A DNA stretch of 51,191 bases from Phenylobacterium sp. (GTDB lineage: Bacteria > Pseudomonadota > Alphaproteobacteria > Caulobacterales > Caulobacteraceae), in the NCBI GenBank assembly GCA_020402585.1, contig JADBZH010000086.1:1-51191 (forward strand). Reading direction: 5' to 3'. Positions within the stretch are counted from its first letter, which is position 1. Each line of letters opens with the position of its first letter. The position numbers and the translations under genes are program-made. Below the pieces are notes generated by a model. It was not told where the DNA came from. It did not search any database and was given only the letters and a program-made list of their open reading frames with translations. Of this stretch, positions 25,453 to 33,352 are shown in pieces.

Positions 25453-26511
25453 TCAGCCCCCGGCCGCCGGCGCGGTCAACCCTGTCGAAGAGTCGTTCAG
25501 GAGGGCCATCAGGCCCTCGTGGGACAACCACTCGTCATTCGTATTGCTGGCGTAGGAGAACCCATCCTCCACCAGGGGATGGGCGGCGGCGAAGGAGGCC
25601 CGCGAGAACTCCACGAAGGCCGGCTCGATGGCGTAGCGGTCGCCGAGGTCAACCACGTGGCGGGCGTCGTCGGCCGAGATCATCATCTCGTGCAGCTTCT
25701 CCCCCGGGCGGATTCCGATGACCCGGATGGGCAGGTCCGGCGCCATGGCCGCCGCCAGGTCGGTCATGGTCATGGAGGGGATCTTGGGCACGAAGATCTC
25801 CCCGCCCCGCATCAGGGCGAGGGACGAGAGCACGAAGTCCACGCCCTGGTTCAGGGTGATCCAGAACCGGGTCATGCGGGGGTCGGTGATGGGCAGGTCC
25901 CGGGCGCCCGAAGCGATGAGCTTCTGGAAGAGGGGCGCCACCGAGCCCCGGGAGCCGACGACATTGCCGTACCGGACGACGGCGAAGCGGGCGCCGATGT
26001 CCCCGGACAGGTTGTTGGCGGCTACGAAGGTCTTGTCCGAGGCCAGCTTGGTCGCGCCGTAGAGGTTGGCCGGGTTGCAGGCCTTGTCAGTGGACAGGGC
26101 GATGACCTTTTGCACCCGGTTGGCCAGGGCGGCCCAGACGATGTTCTCCGCCCCCAGGACATTGGTCTGGATGAACTCGGAGGGGTTGTACTCGGCGGCG
26201 GGCACCTGCTTCAGAGCGGCGGCGTGGACCACCACCTCGACCCCGCGAAGGGCCAGGGTCAGCCGCTGGCGATCGCGGACATCGCCCAGGAAGAACCGCA
26301 TCCGGCTCATCTGCTCGGGGGAGAACCGTGCAGCCATGTCGACCTGCATCTCGTGCTGCTTCAGCTCGTCCCGCGAGAAGACGATGAGCTTGCGCGGCGA
26401 CCCGGTCGAAAGGACGGTGTCGACGAAGCGCCGGCCGAAGGATCCCGTGCCGCCGGTCACCAGGACGGTCTTGCCGTCCAGCGCGCCCGAGTCTGTTCTG
26501 AAGCGGTCCAA
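25453..26511 (-). CDS. pseB: UDP-N-acetylglucosamine 4,6-dehydratase (inverting)
   Basis: First enzyme of pseudaminic acid synthesis: dehydration with C5 inversion of UDP-GlcNAc. The 352-residue extended-SDR protein has VLVTGGTGSFGRRF, KLIVFSRDELKQHEM, VVHAAALKQVPAAEYNPSE, the catalytic LSTDKACNPANLYGATK and RYGNVVGSRGSV. It starts at TTG (26511), which has GGAGAG seven bases upstream; no ATG lies near a plausible N-terminus. Its equivalent in Caulobacter is FlmA. The later pathway genes (pseH, pseG, pseI, pseF) are not in this window. Confidence 0.93.
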   Translation of the reverse strand: MDRFRTDSGALDGKTVLVTGGTGSFGRRFVDTVLSTGSPRKLIVFSRDELKQHEMQVDMAARFSPEQMSRMRFFLGDVRDRQRLTLALRGVEVVVHAAALKQVPAAEYNPSEFIQTNVLGAENIVWAALANRVQKVIALSTDKACNPANLYGATKLASDKTFVAANNLSGDIGARFAVVRYGNVVGSRGSVAPLFQKLIASGARDLPITDPRMTRFWITLNQGVDFVLSSLALMRGGEIFVPKIPSMTMTDLAAAMAPDLPIRVIGIRPGEKLHEMMISADDARHVVDLGDRYAIEPAFVEFSRASFAAAHPLVEDGFSYASNTNDEWLSHEGLMALLNDSSTGLTAPAAGG

Positions 26512-26597
26512 CGGGGCTCTCCGGGTCTGCGAATCGACCCGGACTCTGGAGGGTCGAGCGTAAAGAGATTGCTAACCATAATCTGGGAAAGAACGGC

Positions 26598-27005
26598 ATG
26601 CTCCGGCGCGCCCTCCTCGGACTTCCGTCCCTCCTCCTCCTGGCCGGGCCGGCCCTCGCCGCGGCCCCGCCGGCCCCAAGTGGTGGCGGCGGCAACCAGC
26701 AGGCCAGCTTCGTTCGCCTGCCCGTCTTCACGGCCAACATCATCCGCTCGAACCGGACCCGGGGAGTGATGTCGGTAGAGAGCGGGGTGGATGTCCCGGA
26801 TCCCAAGCTGAGGACGCGGATCGCGTTGTTGACCCCCCGGCTGCGGTCGGACCTCGCCCGCCGCCTGGCCCTCTACACGGGCAACCTGGCGCCCGGCGCC
26901 CCGCCCAACCTGGACCTGTTGGTCCCCATCCTGCAGAAACAGGTGGACACCACCGCCGGCCAGGCCGGCGCCCGGCTCCTGGTGCTCAACATCCTGATCA
27001 ACTGA
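26598..27005 (+). CDS. Small exported protein with FliL-like pattern
   Basis: A 135-residue protein with a clear signal peptide (MLRRALLGLPSLLLLAGPALAAAPP, cleavage after Ala-x-Ala near residue 22). The mature part has FVRLPVFTANIIRSNRTRGVMSVESGVDVP, then LRTRIALLTPRLRSDLARRL, and ends ARLLVLNILIN. The order (a beta segment, a basic helix with PRLRSDL, a closing beta strand at the very C-terminus) resembles the periplasmic domain of FliL-type flagellar proteins, but there is no membrane anchor. It diverges from pseB, a flagellin-glycosylation gene, which fits a flagellar link. The similarity is weak and by eye. Confidence 0.65.
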   Translation: MLRRALLGLPSLLLLAGPALAAAPPAPSGGGGNQQASFVRLPVFTANIIRSNRTRGVMSVESGVDVPDPKLRTRIALLTPRLRSDLARRLALYTGNLAPGAPPNLDLLVPILQKQVDTTAGQAGARLLVLNILIN

Positions 27006-27011
27006 CCGCGT

Positions 27012-27317
27012 TCAGCCGGCGCCCAGGCCCGCCGCCGCGGCGTCCATGAAGACCGCCATCTCGACATCCAGGTCCGTGACCCCACCGGCGTCATGGGTGG
27101 TCAGTGTGACCTCCACCCGGTTCCAGACGTTCGACCATTCCGGGTGGTGGTCCATGCCCTCCGCCTTCAGGGCGACCCGGGTCATGAAGGCGAAGGCGGC
27201 GTTGAAGTCGGCAAAGACGAAGTTGCGGAAAATGGCGTCCCGGTCGCCGGGCGGATCGCTCCAGAGGGGCAGCTTCTCGAGGGCGGCGATGGCCCCGATC
27301 CGGACCGGCCGACTCAT
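27012..27317 (-). CDS. phhB: 4a-hydroxytetrahydrobiopterin dehydratase (pterin-4a-carbinolamine dehydratase)
   Basis: Recycles the pterin cofactor of aromatic amino acid hydroxylases. The 101-residue protein has [17 protein letters not shown], then the active-site block [32 protein letters not shown], with the His-His-Pro-Glu-Trp motif. The ATG at 27317 overlaps the stop of the HAD gene (four bases), so the two are coupled. The longer upstream open frame is out of register with any family member. No phhA is in the window. Confidence 0.95.
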   Translation of the reverse strand: MSRPVRIGAIAALEKLPLWSDPPGDRDAIFRNFVFADFNAAFAFMTRVALKAEGMDHHPEWSNVWNRVEVTLTTHDAGGVTDLDVEMAVFMDAAAAGLGAG

Positions 27318-27961
27318 GCGCCGGGGCCGAAGGACAAGCCTGTCGCCTCCGCCAGGTCGGCCAGGGCCTGGGCCTCGCTGACGACCTTGATGGCCCGCAT
27401 CCCGAGGACCGCCGCGGGCTTGCAGTTGACCCCCAGGTCGTCGAGGTAGACGCAGGCCTCCGGGCGCACCTGGAGCTGATCGCACATCATCAGGTAAATC
27501 TTCGGGTCGGGCTTGCGGACCCCGGCCTTGGAGCTTTCGATGATGGCGTGGAAGTGGGGCATGACCCGGCCCATGGCGGTGACCATGGTGGACTCCGAAC
27601 CCGGCGAGTGGCTGGTGGCCATGTTGTTGGTGATGCAGCCGACCTTGAACACCGCCTTGCAGGCCAGAAGGGCGTCGACCATGGCCGGGCGCAGCTGACC
27701 AGAGAGCAGGGGCAGGACCTCGCGGCCGGGGACCGGATGACCGAGGGCGGCGCTCTCCTCGAGGAACAGGCGGTCGAAGCCTTCGGCGTCGATCTCGGCG
27801 CGCTCGAACAGGGCCCAGGCGTTGGTATCGGGATTGGTGGCGTTGACCGTCCGGATCAGGTCGCGGGGCAGGCCCTTCTCGGACTCATAGCGGTTGAAGG
27901 CCTCGAAGGGCGAGGAGGTGAAGACCCCGCCGAAGTCCCAGATCACGGCTTCCACGCCCAT
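27314..27961 (-). CDS. HAD family hydrolase (epoxide-hydrolase N-domain/YihX-like)
   Basis: A 215-residue haloacid dehalogenase-fold protein. Motif I is VIWDFGGVF, with the nucleophile Asp but Gly in place of the second Asp, as in the DLGGV/DLGNV subgroup (YihX, soluble epoxide hydrolase N-domain, ACAD10). Motif II is CITNN, motif III the Lys in [14 protein letters not shown], and motif [11 protein letters not shown]. It is probably a small-molecule phosphatase; the substrate is unknown. The upstream region (27962-28165) holds a palindromic element and is shared with a divergent gene. Confidence 0.85.
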   Translation of the reverse strand: MGVEAVIWDFGGVFTSSPFEAFNRYESEKGLPRDLIRTVNATNPDTNAWALFERAEIDAEGFDRLFLEESAALGHPVPGREVLPLLSGQLRPAMVDALLACKAVFKVGCITNNMATSHSPGSESTMVTAMGRVMPHFHAIIESSKAGVRKPDPKIYLMMCDQLQVRPEACVYLDDLGVNCKPAAVLGMRAIKVVSEAQALADLAEATGLSFGPGA

Positions 27962-28110
27962 GTGTCATCCTCCGTCCGTCTGACCGCGGCGGTGAAGCTA
28001 GGGTGTTTCCGGCTTCAGGGAAACAGGCTGCGCGGCGCCAGGGCCCGCTCCTGTCATACGGAACGTCTGAGATGGAGAAACAGGCTCTATTTTCAATATG
28101 TTAGATCATT

Positions 28111-28154
28111 TTTCGAGGCGATAGCCGGTTCCCAGGTATCGGAACATGATCTAG
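28111..28154 (+). repeat. 44-base palindromic element, copy B
   Basis: Same layout as copy A: TTTCGA, CGATAGCCGG, GGTATCGG and CATGATCTAG. Here the element is extended into a longer palindrome, since TAGATCAT at 28102-28109 is the exact inverse of ATGATCTA at 28146-28153. It lies 12 bases before the start of the DUF3445 gene in a divergent gap. Confidence 0.75.
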
Positions 28155-28165
28155 CATGCAGGCGC

Positions 28166-29020
28166 ATGCCGCAGACGCCCGCCTCCCGCCTGTCCGACCC
28201 GCCCTGGGGCGCGGCCCCGGGATTCGCCATCGGCCTGCGCCGGATCGCCCGGGACGCCTGGCTGGAGGGCGGGGAAGCCCGGCCCTGGGCGCGGAAGGAC
28301 CGGCTGTTCCGTACGGTCCCGAACAAGGTCTGGGGCGAGACCGAGGGCTCCCGTCCGGGCCAGGGCGAGGTCTGCAGCCTGGTGGGCCAGGCCCTGGGGC
28401 TGCGCCTGGGCCGTTCTGGACGTCCGCCCCTGCTGGACGCCGCCCGGCGGGTGCCCGACGACCTGGTTCTGATGGAGCGGCGGGATGGCGACTGGGCGGT
28501 CTCGGCCCTGAGCCTGAGCGCCGGCTCCTTCTTCACCGCCGATGAGGCCCTGGGACAGAGCCTGGCGGCCCTCCACAGACCAGTTCCCGGCTTTGCAGAT
28601 CGCTTCCTGGTCCGTGTACGGAGGATATTTGATAAGCTTCCTGAGCAGGAGATTCTCGAACGCCGCAACTGGTCCGTCCTGGCCTGGCGCGGCCTCTACG
28701 CCCCGGAGGCGGAGGCGGCCCGCAGCCGGGCCCTGGCCCAGAGGCCGCGACGCCCCGGGGCCGGCCTCTACCTGCGCTGTGAGCGCCAGACCCTGCGCCG
28801 CCTGCCCCGGACGGGCGGGGTCCTCTTCACCATCCGCATCCATGTCACCCCCCTCCTCGCCCTGGACGCCGACCCGGACGCCGTCCAGGTCTTCGCCCGG
28901 GCCTGGGCCGAGGCGCCGGAGGACTTTCGTCGCTACAAGGGCCTGGCCGCCGTCGCCCCGGGGGTCGAGGCCTTCCTCGCCGCCCGGGGTGTCTCCGTCC
29001 CGAAACCGTCACACACCTGA
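28166..29020 (+). CDS. DUF3445 haem-dependent oxidative N-demethylase family protein
   Basis: A 284-residue protein that I recognise as the DUF3445 family, whose studied members are haem-containing oxidative N-demethylases. Characteristic stretches are LVLMERRDGDWAVSALSLSAGSFF, SLAALHRPVPGFADRFL, EILERRNWSVLAWRGLY, LYLRCERQTLRRLPRTGGVLFTIRIHVTPL and the closing FRRYKGLAAVAPGVEAFLAARG. The ATG at 28166 lies just after the palindromic repeat; the open frame runs further upstream but is antisense to the HAD gene. It is followed after 15 bases by the tyrosine phosphatase gene. The substrate is unknown. Confidence 0.82.
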   Translation: MPQTPASRLSDPPWGAAPGFAIGLRRIARDAWLEGGEARPWARKDRLFRTVPNKVWGETEGSRPGQGEVCSLVGQALGLRLGRSGRPPLLDAARRVPDDLVLMERRDGDWAVSALSLSAGSFFTADEALGQSLAALHRPVPGFADRFLVRVRRIFDKLPEQEILERRNWSVLAWRGLYAPEAEAARSRALAQRPRRPGAGLYLRCERQTLRRLPRTGGVLFTIRIHVTPLLALDADPDAVQVFARAWAEAPEDFRRYKGLAAVAPGVEAFLAARGVSVPKPSHT

Positions 29021-29035
29021 GCGAGAAGGCCTTCC

Positions 29036-29827
29036 ATGACCCCGGATGAACGCCTGCTGCCCCTGGAGGGCGTCGAGAACTTCCGCGACTATGGCGGCTA
29101 TGCGGTCCCTGGCGGACTGCGCGTCGTGCGCGGGCGGCTGTGGCGCTCGGCCCATCACGGCGGGGCGACGGATGCCGACCTGGCGCGAATCGCCGGCCTG
29201 GGCCTCACCGCCGTGGTGGACCTGCGCCGGCCCACGGAGCGGGCCAACCAGCCCTCCCGGCGCCCAGACGGCTTCTCGGGCCAGGTGATTGACTGCGACG
29301 CCGGAGACCAGGCCGAACCGCCGCACGTGGCCTTCCTCCGCGAGACCGACCTGTCGGCCAAGAGCGCCCGGGCCTTCTTCCTCGACTACTACCGGCGCGC
29401 GCCCTTCGAGCCGCGCCATATCGAGCTCTTCACCCGCTATTTCGAGGCCCTCGGATCGGGCGGGCCGGTGCTGATCCACTGCACCGCAGGCAAGGACCGG
29501 ACTGGGCTGCTCGCGGCCCTGACCCACAGCCTTCTGGGGGTCCACCCGGACGATGCGGCGGCCGATTTCGAGCTCACAAACCGGGCGGCGCGGATCGAGG
29601 CCCGCCTGCCGCAGGTGACGCAGTCTCTGGCTGAGAGTCTGGGCCGGACGCCCTCAGAGACGGCGGTCCGGGCCTTCCTGGGGGTGGACGGCGCCTACCT
29701 GGAGGCGGCCTTCGGCGCCATTGCGGCGGAGCACGGCTCCACCGGGGCCTATCTCGCCCGCCTGGGGGTGGATGACCGCACAGCAGCCCGGCTTCGCGAC
29801 CTCTGGCTGGAACCTGCGGGCGTCTAG
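29036..29827 (+). CDS. Tyrosine/serine protein phosphatase (Y_phosphatase3, MptpB-like)
   Basis: A 263-residue cysteine-based phosphatase. The P-loop is HCTAGKDRTG, with nucleophile Cys149 and Arg155 and the Lys-Asp typical of the MptpB/LipA group that also act on phosphoinositides. The N-terminus (LEGVENFRDYGGYAV, RGRLWRSAHHGGATDADLARIAGLGLTAVVDLRRPTER) is the family start. Residues 155-260 form the helical C-terminal part. No signal peptide. It probably forms an operon with the DUF3445 gene. The TAG stop is supplied by the end of a palindromic repeat. Confidence 0.9.
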   Translation: MTPDERLLPLEGVENFRDYGGYAVPGGLRVVRGRLWRSAHHGGATDADLARIAGLGLTAVVDLRRPTERANQPSRRPDGFSGQVIDCDAGDQAEPPHVAFLRETDLSAKSARAFFLDYYRRAPFEPRHIELFTRYFEALGSGGPVLIHCTAGKDRTGLLAALTHSLLGVHPDDAAADFELTNRAARIEARLPQVTQSLAESLGRTPSETAVRAFLGVDGAYLEAAFGAIAAEHGSTGAYLARLGVDDRTAARLRDLWLEPAGV

Positions 29828-29867
29828 GTGATGTTCCGGTCGCGGGAAGCCGGCTGTCGGTTCGAAC
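29824..29867 (-). repeat. 44-base palindromic element, copy C
   Basis: Read on the minus strand, it aligns without gaps to copy B over 44 bases with about 73% identity: GTTCGA, AGCCGG, CGGAACAT, ending CCTAG. The terminal CTAG (29824-29827) contains the stop codon of the phosphatase gene. It lies between that gene and the convergent glycosyltransferase gene. Confidence 0.72.
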
Positions 29868-29886
29868 AGGATCCGACTCAACAGAC

Positions 29887-31557
29887 CTAGAGCCAGTCCA
29901 GCACGCCGATCTTGGCCAGCCAGACCAGGGACATCTGGACCGGGCGTCGCCGTTCGACCGGGAAGGCCAGCAGGAGGTCGCGGACGCTCATCTCTCCGGC
30001 TTCGGACAGGAGCTCGACGATCCGGGCGGCGTCCTCGGACGGAGCCCGCCAGATGCGGAAGGCGCCGTCCAGATCCACCCCCGCCGCCCGGGCCAGGTCC
30101 GCGGCGCCCGCCCCCGGGCGCAGGCGCAGCCGCCGCTCCAGACCCAGGTCATGGGTGGCGAAGCCGGCGAAGTCCGCGAAGGGATCGCCCCGCAGGGGAT
30201 GAAGCCGGTGGGTCTGGGGCCCGGCCGGGGTGGCGGCGCGCAGGGCGGCCAGTTCCTCGAAGAGGCCGGTGAACTGGCGCACGACGACCGGCCAGTCGAA
30301 GGTCTCCCGGGCCCGGGCCCGGCCCGCCGCGCCCATACGACGGCGCAGGTCGGGATTGCGGGTCAACTCGGCTATGGCCTCCGCCGCCCGGCCGACATGC
30401 ACCGCCGTGTGCTGGGCCACGGCGCCGACAAAGGCCTGGTAGGAATCCAGCCCGATGTTGTGACGGGCGGCCAGGGCCTCGCCGAGACCGCCGGGCGGGC
30501 CGCCCAGGGTCGGGATCAGGAAACCCTCGCTGCGGTCGCGGACGGTGAACCTGTAGCCGTCCCAGTCGCTGGCCACCACCGGCAGGCCCGCGGCCATGGC
30601 TTCCACCGGCGTGATGCCGAAGGTCTCCTGGATGTTGTCGACCAGGGACAGGAAGATGTCCCCCGCGGCCCACAGGTCGGCCACCACCTCGGGGTCGTTG
30701 CCGTCCTGGAAGTCGACCTGAACCGACGGAGCGTAGGCGGCGGCCGCCTGCTCGTAGCGGGCCCGGTCCGCCTCACCGCCCGGGAACCAGCCGGCCAGGG
30801 CGAAGTGCATGCGCCGCCCGGTCAGCCGCCCGGCCTCCTCTACCGCCCGGAACATGGGCTGGGGAAAGGCCTTCTCGAAGAAGGACAGGCGCCCGACCCA
30901 GATCACCAGGACCTCGTCGCCCTCTATGCCGAGGTCGGAGCGGACCCGGGCCCGGGCGCCGGGCCGGTCGGCCTTCTCGCGGATCTCCTGGGCGTGGACG
31001 CCGAGGGGAATGACGGGCAGTTGCGGCCGCGGCCGGGCCTCGCCCCCATAGCGCTCGCCCAGGAAGTCGCCCCATCCGTCAAACATGCGTGAAACGGCGT
31101 CGCGGACCGCCGGCGAGGTGCAGATGACCGCATCCCAGGGTTGGACGGGCGCCGTCAGGGCGCTGGCGATCATCTGGCGCATGGCGGGCGGCGCCAGGGT
31201 GTGGATCAGGCCGACCAGGCTGTAGCCCCGGTCGCCCGTCGCCTTGCGCCGGATCCAGGCCAGGGCGTCAAGCTCGGGCTGCCCGCGGAACAGGACCCCG
31301 CCCTCCGCCGCCGCTTCGGTGGAGAGCACGCTGCCGCCGGCGAGCCCGCAGGGGGGATGGCCCTCCGGGAAAAGGTCCGTCGCCACGTCGGCATCGGCGA
31401 CGGGCAGGTTCGACAACAGGTCCACCCGGGCGTACCCGCCGTACGCCGCCAGGGCCCGGTAGAGCTGGAGGTTGGCCACGTCCTTGCCGAACGGGTTCGC
31501 CTTCAGGCCGATCCGGCCGGGCGGGTGGTAGATTGCGAGCCTGGACCCTGATTTCAC
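29887..31557 (-). CDS. Family 4 glycosyltransferase with an unusual C-terminal extension
   Basis: A 556-residue protein whose middle is a GT-B glycosyltransferase: ICTSPAVRDAV, a linker with PVIPLGVHAQEI, VIWVGRLSFFEKAF at the start of the C-terminal Rossmann domain, and the donor site DNIQETFGITPVEAMAAGLPVVASDWDGYRFTV. Beyond residue ~430 lies a ~125-residue extension with DLARAAGVDLDGAFRIW and a helical end resembling a winged-helix-like module (MSVRDLLLAFPVERRRPVQMSLVWLAKIGVLDWL). It starts at GTG with GGAG eight bases upstream. The sugar and acceptor are unknown. Confidence 0.85.
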   Translation of the reverse strand: MKSGSRLAIYHPPGRIGLKANPFGKDVANLQLYRALAAYGGYARVDLLSNLPVADADVATDLFPEGHPPCGLAGGSVLSTEAAAEGGVLFRGQPELDALAWIRRKATGDRGYSLVGLIHTLAPPAMRQMIASALTAPVQPWDAVICTSPAVRDAVSRMFDGWGDFLGERYGGEARPRPQLPVIPLGVHAQEIREKADRPGARARVRSDLGIEGDEVLVIWVGRLSFFEKAFPQPMFRAVEEAGRLTGRRMHFALAGWFPGGEADRARYEQAAAAYAPSVQVDFQDGNDPEVVADLWAAGDIFLSLVDNIQETFGITPVEAMAAGLPVVASDWDGYRFTVRDRSEGFLIPTLGGPPGGLGEALAARHNIGLDSYQAFVGAVAQHTAVHVGRAAEAIAELTRNPDLRRRMGAAGRARARETFDWPVVVRQFTGLFEELAALRAATPAGPQTHRLHPLRGDPFADFAGFATHDLGLERRLRLRPGAGAADLARAAGVDLDGAFRIWRAPSEDAARIVELLSEAGEMSVRDLLLAFPVERRRPVQMSLVWLAKIGVLDWL

Positions 31558-31663
31558 CTGAGTCTCCGCCTCCCCGATCCTGGCGCATCCGCGGAATCAC
31601 TGGTGATAGAGACCAGTCTCCCGGGTGTTCGGCAAGGGCGCCCCGCGCCCGGCCCGCGCCCGA

Positions 31664-33178
31664 TCATACCGAGAGGCAGACCATCTTGGTCTCGAGGTAT
31701 TCCTCGAGGCCATACCTGGACCCCTCGCGGCCCAGGCCGGACTCCTTGACCCCGCCAAAGGGTGCGACCTCCGTGGAGATCAGGCCGGTATTGACCCCCA
31801 CCATGCCGGTCTCCAGGCCTTCGCTCATCCGCCAGGTCCGGGCTCCGTCGCGGGTGAAGACATAGGCGGCCAGCCCCGCCCTTGAGGCGTTGGCCAGGGC
31901 TAGGACCTCGGCCTCGCTGGTGAAGCGGACGAGACCGGCGACCGGGCCGAAGGTTTCCTCGCGATTGATCAGAGCGCCTGAGGGAACGTCCGCCAGGACG
32001 GTCGGGGCGTAGAAGAGCCCCTCGCCGGGCAGACGGCGGGCCCCGGTGAGCACCCGGGCGCCGCCCTCCAGGGCGTCGGCCACGTGCCGCTCCACCTTGG
32101 CCAGGGCCGCGGCGTTGATCAGGGGTCCCTGGTCGGTGGGGCCGGCCAGGCCGTCACCCGGCCGGAGGGCGGCGGCCCGCGCCGCGATCGCGCTGGCGAA
32201 GGCCTCGTAGATCCCCGACTGGACATAGATGCGGTTGGCGCAAACGCAGGTCTGGCCCGTGTTGCGAAACTTGGAGGCCATGACCCCGTCGACCGCGGCC
32301 TCGAGGTCGGCGTCGTCGAAGACGATGAAGGGCGCATTTCCGCCCAGCTCCAGGGAGACCCGCTTGACCGTGCCCATGCAGGCCGCCGCCAGGCGCTTGC
32401 CGACGGCGGTTGAGCCGGTGAAGGTGAACTTGGCCACGTCCGGCGATCCGGTCAGGACCTCGCCGATCGGCTCCGGCGCGCCGGTGACCACGTTGAACAC
32501 GCCGGCGGGCAGCCCGGCCTCCGCGCCCAGGCGGGCCAGGGCCAGGGCGGTGAAGGGCGTCAGCTCCGAGGGCTTGAGCACCACCGTGCAGCCGGCGGCC
32601 AGGGCTGGGGCCACCTTCCGGGTGACCATGGCGGCGGGAAAGTTCCAGGGGGTCACTGCGGCGACCACGCCGACCGCCTGCTTCAGGACCAGGAGACGCT
32701 TGTCCGCCTGGTGCCCGGGGATGACGTCGCCATAGGCCCGCCGGGCCTCTTCGGCGAACCATTCGATGAAGGCCGCAGCGTAGGCGATCTCGCCCTCGGC
32801 TTCCGCCAGGGGTTTGCCCTGCTCGGCGGTCAGGAGACGGGCCAGGTCCGAGCGGGCGGTCATCACCCGCTCAAACCAGCCGCGAAGCAGGACCGCGCGT
32901 TCCTTCGCCGTCCGGCCCCGCCAGGCGGGCAGGGCTTCCCGGGCGGCCGCCACCGCCGCAAGGGCGCCCTCGGCGCCGAGATCCGGAACCCGGCCCAGGA
33001 CCTGGCCGCTGGCCGGGTTTCTCACCTCGATCCAGGCCTTGCCGGGACGCTCGACGCCGCCGATCCAGGCGGCCTGGCGAAGGAGGCCCGGATCTGAAAG
33101 TCCGGGAACCGATGGCCCGCCAGCCTGCGCCGCCGGGAGGCCATCTGGGGCGTCGGACGTTGTCCCGGGAAGGGTCAT
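31664..33178 (-). CDS. gabD: NAD(P)-dependent succinate-semialdehyde dehydrogenase
   Basis: A 504-residue aldehyde dehydrogenase. Motifs: VTPWNFPAAMVTRKVAPALAAGC (cofactor site), FTGSTAVGKRLAA, the catalytic Glu in VSLELGGNAPFIVF, the catalytic Cys in RNTGQTCVCANRIYVQ, and the EETFGPVAGLVRF block. The second Cys two residues after the catalytic one and the end VSTEVAPFGGVKESGLGREGSRYGLEEYLETK are typical of GabD, which oxidises succinate semialdehyde to succinate. The N-terminus has ~30 extra residues. It diverges from the cbb3 oxidase operon across 174 bases. Confidence 0.9.
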   Translation of the reverse strand: MTLPGTTSDAPDGLPAAQAGGPSVPGLSDPGLLRQAAWIGGVERPGKAWIEVRNPASGQVLGRVPDLGAEGALAAVAAAREALPAWRGRTAKERAVLLRGWFERVMTARSDLARLLTAEQGKPLAEAEGEIAYAAAFIEWFAEEARRAYGDVIPGHQADKRLLVLKQAVGVVAAVTPWNFPAAMVTRKVAPALAAGCTVVLKPSELTPFTALALARLGAEAGLPAGVFNVVTGAPEPIGEVLTGSPDVAKFTFTGSTAVGKRLAAACMGTVKRVSLELGGNAPFIVFDDADLEAAVDGVMASKFRNTGQTCVCANRIYVQSGIYEAFASAIAARAAALRPGDGLAGPTDQGPLINAAALAKVERHVADALEGGARVLTGARRLPGEGLFYAPTVLADVPSGALINREETFGPVAGLVRFTSEAEVLALANASRAGLAAYVFTRDGARTWRMSEGLETGMVGVNTGLISTEVAPFGGVKESGLGREGSRYGLEEYLETKMVCLSV

Positions 33179-33279
33179 GGGGGCCGTCGAAGCTGGAGTG
33201 AAGGACGCAAAGCTACAGACGAACCCCCCACTTGGAAAGCGACCCCGCCGTTTTGCGGTCGCCGGGCCCGGCCGAGAGT

Positions 33280-33293
33280 TTGCGCTGGATCAA
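33280..33293 (+). promoter_or_regulatory. Candidate FNR/FixK box upstream of ccoN
   Basis: TTGCGCTGGATCAA matches the FNR/FixK palindrome (TTGAT-N4-ATCAA) perfectly in the right half and at TTG in the left half. It lies 60 bases before the ccoN start codon, suitable for class II activation. cbb3 operons in alphaproteobacteria are classically induced by FixK/FNR under low oxygen. Confidence 0.45.
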
Positions 33294-33352
33294 GGCCGCC
33301 CGTCCTGCGCCGCGGCATGGCTGCCTGAACGACCACTGGGGACTTGCGGGTC

